DNA from: DAOMOP01 sp035444405
GTDB taxonomy: Bacteria; Pseudomonadota; Gammaproteobacteria; Burkholderiales; Rhodocyclaceae
DNA length: 10,622 nucleotides
Assembly: GCA_035444405.1 (NCBI GenBank)
Contig: DAOMOP010000146.1
Location: 1 to 10,622, forward strand
Direction of reading: 5' to 3'
A program made the translations under genes and the position numbers. Below, one piece after another: positions 4,894 to 10,622 of the stretch. The notes below the pieces were generated by a model. That model was given only the letters and a program-made list of their open reading frames with translations. It did not search any database and was not told where the DNA came from. Within the stretch, counting starts at the first letter, position 1; every line of letters begins with the position of its first letter.

Positions 4894-6966
4894 TCAGCGC
4901 ACCGGCGACGCGTCGGTCTGATACAGGCGCACTTCGCCGTCAAGACTTTCGTCCTCGCCACGCAGTTCGGGCGGCTCGGGCGGATAGACGACGATCATGT
5001 CATTGCGCGGCAGCCGCGCCGCGAGCCGCGTCGGCAGCGAGGTCAGGAGCGGCTCCCAGGCGAGGCTGCCAGGGCGCGCGCCGTAGATCACCAGCAGGTC
5101 GCCGTCGCCGATGAGCTCGAGCAGGCGGCCACGCATCGCGGTCCAGCGCTCGAGCGCGTCGAAAGCGAGCTCCGCGAGCGGCTTGTGCGGCTTCAGGCGC
5201 TTGCGTACGGCCGCCTCCTGCGAGCGCTCGGCCACCACGACGAGCTTGGTGCCGAGCTGGCGCACGAGGCTCGCCAGTAGCGCCGCGACGACCGTTAAGC
5301 CGTGCTCGTGCTCGGCATTGGGCGGCAGCGCCACCACGACGCGGCGGCAGGTGGCAGGCGGTTCGGGCAGGCGCGCGACGATCAGCGCGTAATGGCGATC
5401 GCTGACCAGATGTTCGAGCATCGAGCCGAAGAAGCGCTCGCGCGGACCGATGCGGTCCTGCCAGCCGACGATCACTTCGGTCGCGCGCAGCTCGCGGCGT
5501 GCGCGCAGGATGCCGGCCGCCGGGTTCAGGTCGATACGCGTGAGCGGCTGGGCCGGCACGTCGGCGGCGGCGAGCTGCGCGACCAGCTCGGTGAGCATCT
5601 GCTCGGCGCGCGCGACCTTGTCGATCGCGCGCGCCCCTTCCTCGACCACCGTCAGCGGGTAGATCGGCTGGTGCTGCTCGCGGTCGCGCAGCAGCAGCGC
5701 GAGCTCGAGCAGCGGCGGCGTCGAGCGCGGACGCCGGCACGCGACGAGGGTGCGCCGTGCCGGCGCGCTCGCCTCGTCGCGGCCGTTCGCACTGCTCAGT
5801 GCGAGGCTGCGGCCGTGGCGCTCGACGACGATCGGAGCGACGAAGCAGGTCACCATGATCATGAAGATCGCGCCGTTGACGACCGCGTCGTCGAACAGCC
5901 CGAGCTCGTAGCCGACGATGGTCGCCGCCAGCGTCGCGGCCGCCTGCGGCACGCTGAGCCCGAACACCAGCCGAGCCTGGTCGCGGTCGTAGCCGAGCAG
6001 CGCGCGGGTGCATTCGGCCGCCAGCCACTTCGTGACGACCACCGTGACGACCATCGCGCCGGCCACCTCCCAGGCGCGCGGGCCGGCGACGAAGATGCCC
6101 ACGTCGAGCAGCATGCCGACCGACAGCAGAAAGAACGGCACGAAGATCGCGTCGCCGGTGAACTGGATGCGGTTCATCAGCGTGCCGTGGTGCGGGATCA
6201 GGCGGTTCAGCGCGAGGCCGGCGAGAAAGGCCCCGACCAGTGGCTCGGCACCGGCCACATGCGCGAAGGCCGCACAGCCGAACACCGTGGCGAGCACGAA
6301 CACGAACTGCGACACCCCGTCGCGGCCGAGGTTGCGGAAGAACCAGCGCGCGAGCAGCGGCAGCAGCACGAGGATCAGCGCGACGTACAGGCCGAGGCTG
6401 ACCGCGAGCCGGTACCAGAAGTAGTCGTCCATCGTCCCGCGCGTCGAGGCGGCGATCACCGCGAGCACCAGCAGCGCCAGCGTGTCGGTGACGACGGTGC
6501 CGCCGACCGCAGTCGTCACCGCCGGGTTGCGGGCGATACCGAGACGGCTCGCGATCGGATAGGTGAGCAGCGTGTGCGACGCGAAGGTGCTCGCGAGCAG
6601 AATCGCCGCCGGCCAGTCGAAGCCGAGCAGGCCGCGCGCGACGGCGAGGCCGAGCGCCATCGGGATCGCGAAGGTCAACAGGCCGAACACGAGGCTGTGC
6701 GTGCGGTAGCGCCTGAGCATCGACATGTCGATCTCGAGCGCCGCCGAGAACATGATGTAGAGCAGTCCGACGGTGCCGAACAGCACGAAGGACTGGTCGC
6801 GTGCGAGCACGCCGAGCGCGTTCGGGCCGAGGATCGCGCCGGCGAGCAGCAGCCCGATCATGCCGGGCAGGCGCCAGCGCCCCAGCACGATCGGCGCGAG
6901 CAGGATCAGCGCCGCGACGATTGCGAAGATCACGACCGGATCGTGGATCGGCAGGCTTGTACTCAC
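4894..6966 (-). CDS. Kef/CPA2-type cation:proton antiporter with USP-like C-terminal tail
   Basis: This is a predicted inner-membrane monovalent cation/H+ antiporter of the CPA2 family (Na_H_Exchanger domain). The 690-residue product has about 12 hydrophobic segments between residues 10 and 382. Typical motifs include LPGMIGLLLAGAILGPNALG (33-52), ALEIDM (76-81), STFASHTLLTYPIASRLG (126-143) and GGTVVTDTLALLVLAV (155-170), where the TD pair sits at the ion-binding position. Residues about 404-665 are soluble and look like two universal-stress-protein-like units. The first keeps a GS pair in an RFFGSMLEHLV stretch (511-521) resembling the USP nucleotide loop, while the second appears more degenerate. 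This suggests cytoplasmic gating by a nucleotide. I chose the GTG at 6966; an ATG at 7005 would add 13 residues, and neither has a convincing ribosome binding site. The gene converges on tupA with a 51-base gap holding no clear terminator. The ion (Na+ or K+) cannot be told. Confidence 0.88.
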   Translation of the reverse strand: MSTSLPIHDPVVIFAIVAALILLAPIVLGRWRLPGMIGLLLAGAILGPNALGVLARDQSFVLFGTVGLLYIMFSAALEIDMSMLRRYRTHSLVFGLLTFAIPMALGLAVARGLLGFDWPAAILLASTFASHTLLTYPIASRLGIARNPAVTTAVGGTVVTDTLALLVLAVIAASTRGTMDDYFWYRLAVSLGLYVALILVLLPLLARWFFRNLGRDGVSQFVFVLATVFGCAAFAHVAGAEPLVGAFLAGLALNRLIPHHGTLMNRIQFTGDAIFVPFFLLSVGMLLDVGIFVAGPRAWEVAGAMVVTVVVTKWLAAECTRALLGYDRDQARLVFGLSVPQAAATLAATIVGYELGLFDDAVVNGAIFMIMVTCFVAPIVVERHGRSLALSSANGRDEASAPARRTLVACRRPRSTPPLLELALLLRDREQHQPIYPLTVVEEGARAIDKVARAEQMLTELVAQLAAADVPAQPLTRIDLNPAAGILRARRELRATEVIVGWQDRIGPRERFFGSMLEHLVSDRHYALIVARLPEPPATCRRVVVALPPNAEHEHGLTVVAALLASLVRQLGTKLVVVAERSQEAAVRKRLKPHKPLAELAFDALERWTAMRGRLLELIGDGDLLVIYGARPGSLAWEPLLTSLPTRLAARLPRNDMIVVYPPEPPELRGEDESLDGEVRLYQTDASPVR

Positions 6967-7144
6967 GGGGCGGCGGACCTCGTCGTGGAGCCGAACGCGC
7001 AGCATAGCAAACCGGACATGAGGCCGAAGCCGGCATGCAGGCCAGGGCGCTGTCCCCGGCGTGCCCGTCACCGGCGTTGCTGGGGCAGCCATGCGGGCGA
7101 AGCCACGGTAAACTGAAGGGCCTCCATCAACCCGAACTGCCGCC

Positions 7145-7786
7145 ATGATCGACTGTCGCATCGTCCCCGTCACTCCGTTCGAGCAGAACTGCAGCATCGT
7201 CTGGTGCGAAAAGACCCGCCGCGCAGCGGTCGTCGACCCGGGCGGCGACCTCGACCGCATCCGCGCCACGCTCGATCAGCTCGGCGTCAGCGTCGAGAAG
7301 ATCCTCATCACGCACGGCCACATCGACCACGCCGGCGGCACCGCACGGCTGGCGCGCGAGCTCGGCGTGCCGGTCGAAGGCCCGCACGAGGAGGACCGCT
7401 TCTGGATCGAGGGCATGCCGCAGCAGAGCAAGATGTTCGGCTTTCCCGGGGTCGAGTCCTTCGAGCCCGACCGCTGGCTCGTCGATGGCGACACGGTCAG
7501 CGTCGGCGAGGAAAGCTTCGAAGTCATCCATGCGCCGGGGCACACGCCCGGCCACGTGGTGTTCTTCAACCGCGGCGCACGGCTCGCCTTCGTCGGTGAC
7601 GTGCTGTTTGCCGGCTCGATCGGGCGCAGCGACTTCCCCAAGGGCGACCAGGCAACGCTGGTCCGTTCGATCCGCGAGAAGCTGTTCCCGCTCGGTGACG
7701 AGGTGACCTTCGTGCCCGGCCACGGGCCCACCTCCACCTTCGGCGAGGAGCGCAGCAGCAATCCCTATGTCGGCGACTACGTCTGA
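7145..7786 (+). CDS. gloC: Metallo-beta-lactamase-fold hydrolase, glyoxalase II type (GloC/YcbL)
   Basis: This is a cytoplasmic zinc hydrolase resembling E. coli GloC/YcbL, a type II hydroxyacylglutathione hydrolase of the methylglyoxal detoxification route. The 213-residue length equals that family (about 215) and is shorter than classical glyoxalase II. The metal-binding motif THGHIDH supplies H57, H59, D61 and H62. Further ligands are H133 (APGHTPGH), D152 (GDVLF) and H193 (PGHGP). The family-specific PVTPFEQNCSIVWCE (8-22) and GRSDFPKGD (160-168) are also present. The ATG at 7145 opens directly on the conserved N-terminus (IDCRIVPVT); the sequence before it has no strong Shine-Dalgarno. 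It is divergent from the antiporter gene across 178 bases, in which I see only a possible -10 (TAAACT, 7109-7114) and no clear operator. Substrate is inferred from family similarity. Confidence 0.9.
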   Translation: MIDCRIVPVTPFEQNCSIVWCEKTRRAAVVDPGGDLDRIRATLDQLGVSVEKILITHGHIDHAGGTARLARELGVPVEGPHEEDRFWIEGMPQQSKMFGFPGVESFEPDRWLVDGDTVSVGEESFEVIHAPGHTPGHVVFFNRGARLAFVGDVLFAGSIGRSDFPKGDQATLVRSIREKLFPLGDEVTFVPGHGPTSTFGEERSSNPYVGDYV

Positions 7787-7838
7787 GGCGCGCCGCCGCG
7801 CTGTGCGACGCCCGCGCGGCTGAACGGGCGCGCTGCCC

Positions 7839-9402
7839 GTGCTGCGGCGCGTCCTGACCGTCTTCCTGTGGTTCTTCGCGCTCGTCGTGGCGCTGGCCGC
7901 CCTTGTCGCGTGGCGGGGCGATGCGCTGCTGCGCGTGGTGCTCGAGCGCGCACTGCAGCCTTACCTGGTGCCGACGGTCGCAATCGGCGGGGCGAGTGGC
8001 GGCTTGCGCCGCGCCCGACCGTGGTCGTGCGTGATCTCGCCTTGCGTGACGCGGGCGGCGAGACGCTGGCGCGGGTCCGCGAGATCGCCGTCGCGTTGGC
8101 CGACGACGCGCTGGATGCGCGGCGCCTCGCGCTCGCCTCGATCGATCTCGCCGGCGTCGCGCTGACCCTGAGGCGCGACGGCGCCGGGCGCTGGAATGCC
8201 GAGTCCTGGTTGGCGCCGTCGTCGCCCCCGGAGCGTGACGCGACTCCGAGGGTTCTGCCGATCGGGCGCTTGAGTGTCGTCGACGCACGGGTGCGCGTCG
8301 AGGATGTGCTCGCGTTCGAGGACGTGCGCTTCGACATCGGCCCGGTCGTGGCGGGCCAGCCCGCGCCGACGCGCTTGAGCGCGCTCGTCGTCGCCGCGAC
8401 ATCGTCGCGCGGTTGCGCGCCGATGCGCCGGTGGCGACGCGGTTCGCTCTGGAGGCGAGCGCACGCCTGCACGTCGATGCGGCCGCGCCGCGCGTTGCCG
8501 ATGCGCGCGTCGCGGTGGACGGGCGTGTCGGCGACTGGATGGTCGAGCGCGCCGAGTTGCGTGCCGCGACCGTCACGCGCGGCACCGCCGGGGCGGTTCG
8601 CGCGACCGGGGTCGAAGCGAGCGTGCTGGCGCGGGGGCAGGCGGCGATGCTCGACGGTAAGAGCGCATTGTCGCCGCATGAGCCCGCCTCGTCGGGTGGC
8701 GCGCCGCCGGCGATGCCCGGGCCGCCCGAGCGCGTGCGCGTGGACGCCCGCATCGCGCTCGACGTGCTCGCCGGCCTTGCCTCGGGCTGGTCTGGCGAGC
8801 GGCTGCGCGTCGCGGTGCAGGCCGTGCGCGGAGCCGAAAGCGCCGGCGCGCGGCTGCAGGCCGAGCGCGCGCAGCTCGATGGCGACCGATGGGCGCTCGC
8901 CGCGCTCGTGCTCGAGCTCTCGACCGGCGGTGCGCTGCCGGCCGCGCGTGCAGTGCTGGACGGCGCCGCGCAAGGGCGGCTGGACGAATGCGGGGGCAGT
9001 GCCGCGCTCGAGGTCGCGCGCGGCGAACTCGAGCTGCCGCACCCGGCCGGCACGCCGACCCCGCTTGCGGCGACGTTTGCCGGGGCGCTCCATCTCGACG
9101 CGGCCGCGGCGCTGGCCCACGGGACGCTCGCCGGCTCGTTCGACGACAGCCGCTTCGACGGGCGCTGGCGTGTCGATGCCGACGCGACGCCGCCGGTCGA
9201 GGTCGTGCTGAAGCTCGATCGCCTCGACCTCGACCGCTACCTGCCGCCGCCCGCTTCAGGCGCGCCCGCAAACGACCTGGCGGTGTGGCGCAACTGGCCG
9301 GTGCGCGCGGAGCTCGGCGTCGACGAGCTGCGCGTGCAGGGTCTGGTCACGCACGACGCACGCCTGCGCCTGCTCGGCGGTACGGCTGCGCCGGCGCGCT
9401 GA
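7839..9402 (+). pseudogene. AsmA-family envelope protein gene, broken by two frameshifts and 3'-truncated
   Basis: Three adjoining reading frames read as one protein. The first runs from the GTG at 7839: a membrane anchor (VLTVFLWFFALVVALAALVAW), then LQPYLVPTVAIGGASGG. Between about 7990 and 8025 the reading moves back one base and continues as RLAPRPTVVVRDLALRDAGG...RFDIGPVVAG. Near 8380-8405 it moves back one base again and continues DIVARLRADAPVATRFALE to the stop at 9402. Each step equals loss of one base. The end carries the AsmA hallmark LDRLDLDRYLPPP and then stops, where family members normally continue into a C-terminal domain of a couple of hundred residues. AsmA-type proteins are anchored in the inner membrane and span the periplasm, with roles in envelope lipid homeostasis. 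Unless the frameshifts are sequencing errors, the gene is inactive. It starts 52 bases after gloC, so it may have been cotranscribed with it. Confidence 0.8.
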
Positions 9403-9406
9403 GCCT

Positions 9407-9427
9407 GCGCGCGTCTCACGAGCGCGC
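9407..9427. terminator. GC hairpin between the convergent AsmA remnant and the TRIC gene
   Basis: Bases 9407-9411 pair with 9423-9427 and 9412-9414 with 9418-9420, with a 3-base loop and a 2-base bulge, giving an 8-bp stem overlapping the end of the TRIC gene. Its position between converging genes suits a two-way transcript end, but no T-runs flank it. In alternating GC sequence such stems arise by chance. Confidence 0.25.
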
Positions 9428-10036
9428 GACGAACACCGGCAGGCGCCAGCCGAACACGATCGCGCCGAGCCGCAGCGCCAGCACCAGCGATCCGGCCGCC
9501 AGTGCCGCCCAGCCGGTGGCGATGCCGGCACTGATCAGGCCGACCAGCAGCAGCGCCCCAGCCCACGATGCGGTCGCATACAGCTCGCCGGTGAACACCA
9601 GCGGCACTTCGTTGCACAGCATGTCGCGCAGAATGCCGCCGAATACGCCGGTGATCACGCCCATCAGGCTCGCGACCAGCCACGGCGCGCCGACCGACAG
9701 CGCCGCCTGCGTGCCGCTGACGGTAAACAGCGCCAGCCCGATCGCGTCCGGCAGCAGGAACAGCTTGCCCGGCAGGCGCACCAGGCGCACCAGCGTGAAG
9801 GTGGCGAGTCCGGCCACGGTGGCGGCGACCAGGTAGCTCTGGTCGGCGACCCAGAACACCGTGCGGTCGAGCAGCACGTCGCGCAGGCTGCCGCCGCCCA
9901 GCGCGGCGGCGAGGGCGACCACGACCATGCCGAACAGGTCGAACGGGCGGCGCCCCGCCTCGAGCACGCCCGACGCCGCATTGACCGCGACGGCCGCAAG
10001 GCCGATGCCGTAGAGAAGGGTATCCAGCGTATTCAT
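9416..10036 (-). CDS. TRIC-family (UPF0126) membrane protein, YadS/YicG-like channel
   Basis: This is an inner-membrane protein of the trimeric intracellular cation channel family (PF03458), whose bacterial members conduct monovalent cations. The 206-residue product consists of two tandem three-helix repeats. Each repeat holds the glycine-rich GG..LRD signature: GGGSLRD (47-53) and FGGILRDML (132-140). About seven hydrophobic segments cover nearly the whole chain, and FDLFGM (32-37) before the first signature is also typical. The ATG at 10036 gives the normal family length (about 205); the open frame extends to 10096, but the extra 20 residues are not family-like. The sequence before the ATG has at best a weak ribosome binding site. 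The gene converges on the AsmA remnant with a 13-base gap and diverges from the nitronate monooxygenase gene. The physiological ion is not known from sequence. Confidence 0.92.
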   Translation of the reverse strand: MNTLDTLLYGIGLAAVAVNAASGVLEAGRRPFDLFGMVVVALAAALGGGSLRDVLLDRTVFWVADQSYLVAATVAGLATFTLVRLVRLPGKLFLLPDAIGLALFTVSGTQAALSVGAPWLVASLMGVITGVFGGILRDMLCNEVPLVFTGELYATASWAGALLLVGLISAGIATGWAALAAGSLVLALRLGAIVFGWRLPVFVARS

Positions 10037-10108
10037 GCCCCGAGAGCATACCACCGGTGCCGCCTGGGACGGCGCGACCGTGGCGGGCGGCGGCACGGCT
10101 CGGAGAAA

Positions 10109-10148
10109 TCAAACGAACGTTTGAATAACACGGTCGGCATGCTACAGT
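10109..10148 (+). promoter_or_regulatory. 16-bp palindromic operator overlapping the nitronate monooxygenase promoter
   Basis: TCAAACGAACGTTTGA (10109-10124) is an inverted repeat with 7-bp perfect arms (TCAAACG/CGTTTGA) around AA. Its right end overlaps a -35-like TTGAAT (10121-10126), which is followed after 16 bases by a -10-like TACAGT (10143-10148). Both boxes match 4 of 6 consensus bases. The CAAAC-N4-GTTTG form resembles sites of TetR-family regulators such as the PsrA type, known to respond to acyl-CoA or fatty acids. The regulator itself is not in the window, so its identity is inference. Confidence 0.6.
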
Positions 10149-10183
10149 GGCGGTCGATCCGCGAATCCCAACGAGGAGATGGA

Positions 10184-10622
10184 ATGTCGATCCCGAAGGC
10201 CTTTCAGGGCACGATGCGCGTGCCGGTGATCGCCGCGCCGATGTTTCTCGTGTCCGGCCCCGAGCTGGTCATCGGCGCCTGCAAGGCCGGCGTCGCCGGC
10301 ACCTTGCCGTCGCTCAACGCGCGCCCGCTCGCGCAGCTCGACGAATGGCTCGCGCGCATCAACGCCGAGCTGGCCGAGCACCGCGCAGCGGCGCCGCACG
10401 CGCCGTGCGCGCCGTATGGCGTCAATCTGATCCTGCATCCGTCCAACGCACGCATGAAGGACGACCTCGCCATGCTGGTGCGCCACCGGGTGCCGCTGGT
10501 GATCACCAGCCTGGGCCATCCCGGCGAGGTCGCGAAGATCGTGCACGAGTACGGCGGCCTGGTCTTTTCCGACATCATCCACGCCTACCACGCGAAGAAG
10601 GCGATCGAGGCCGGCGTCGACG
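10184..10622 (+). CDS. Nitronate monooxygenase (2-nitropropane dioxygenase type), 5' part
   Basis: This is the start of an FMN-dependent class I nitronate monooxygenase, a soluble TIM-barrel enzyme that oxidises alkyl nitronates such as propionate 3-nitronate. Only the first 146 codons are in the window; the frame is still open at the edge. Visible family motifs are PVIAAPMFLVSGPELVIGAC (14-33, the first barrel strand and FMN phosphate region), GTLPSLNARP (39-48), YGVNLILHPSN (78-88), VPLVITSLG (103-111) and GLVFSDIIHAYHAKKAIEAG (125-144). The ATG at 10184 follows AGGAG (10174-10178) by five bases, a strong ribosome binding site. A palindrome over the predicted promoter suggests repression by a TetR-type protein, which hints at a role tied to lipid or acyl-CoA metabolism rather than only nitronate detoxification. 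The family is firm; the true substrate is not known. Confidence 0.9.
   Translation, partial: MSIPKAFQGTMRVPVIAAPMFLVSGPELVIGACKAGVAGTLPSLNARPLAQLDEWLARINAELAEHRAAAPHAPCAPYGVNLILHPSNARMKDDLAMLVRHRVPLVITSLGHPGEVAKIVHEYGGLVFSDIIHAYHAKKAIEAGVD

Noticed and set aside
5302..7116. 604-codon plus-strand open frame antisense to the antiporter gene
   Set aside because: Its product is a low-complexity mix of Arg, Asp, Glu, His and Gln, typical of the antisense of a GC-rich membrane protein gene. It has no recognisable motif.
7566..9271. Long minus-strand open frames opposite gloC and the AsmA remnant
   Set aside because: They are Arg/Ser/Ala-rich shadows without domains, and gloC on the plus strand is unambiguous.
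10142..10591. Minus-strand open frames opposite the right edge
   Set aside because: The plus strand encodes a clear nitronate monooxygenase with a good ribosome binding site; the opposite frames show no motif.
1..10622. Phage, insertion sequence, CRISPR or anti-phage defence island
   Set aside because: No transposase, integrase, repeat array or defence-type domain was found; base composition is uniform and the genes are metabolic or transport functions.

Overview
The window is very GC-rich, densely coded bacterial chromosome. Its codon bias and the look of its proteins suggest a betaproteobacterium of the Azoarcus/Aromatoleum/Thauera type (Rhodocyclales). This placement is an inference from style and gene content; there is no rRNA gene to confirm it. 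I see no tRNA, rRNA, CRISPR array, insertion sequence or integrase, and no gap between genes exceeds about 200 bases.

Layout. (1) Positions 1-4842 form an oxyanion (molybdate/tungstate) uptake island. On the minus strand, in transcription order, lie a ModE-like helix-turn-helix regulator fused to a periplasmic-binding-protein-like domain (3882-2788), modA (2586-1825), modB (1811-1125) and modC (1128-58), followed by a strong hairpin at the left edge. Divergently on the plus strand is tupA (4009-4842), a tungstate-type binding protein that has no tupB or tupC beside it. (2) Convergent with tupA is a 690-residue Kef/CPA2-type cation:proton antiporter with a cytoplasmic universal-stress-protein-like tail (4894-6966, minus). 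(3) Divergent from it is gloC/ycbL, a small glyoxalase-II-type metallo-hydrolase (7145-7786, plus). (4) Next comes an AsmA-family gene broken by two frameshifts and lacking its C-terminal end (7839-9402, plus). (5) Convergent with it is a TRIC/UPF0126 membrane channel gene (9416-10036, minus). (6) The right edge holds the first 146 codons of a nitronate monooxygenase (10184 onward, plus), with a clear 16-bp palindrome overlapping its likely promoter.

How the genes fit together. ModA, ModB and ModC make a complete high-affinity molybdate importer. The regulator and tupA face each other across a 126-bp gap. That gap holds a plausible tupA promoter whose -10 box lies under a 14-bp palindrome, and a second AT-rich inverted repeat sits over the likely modA promoter. 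The simplest reading is one regulator controlling both a molybdate and a tungstate binding protein, with TupA either borrowing ModBC or acting with a permease encoded elsewhere. This is the most interesting part of the window. The remaining genes look like ordinary housekeeping or stress functions, apart from the decaying AsmA gene and the putative TetR-type operator before the nitronate monooxygenase.
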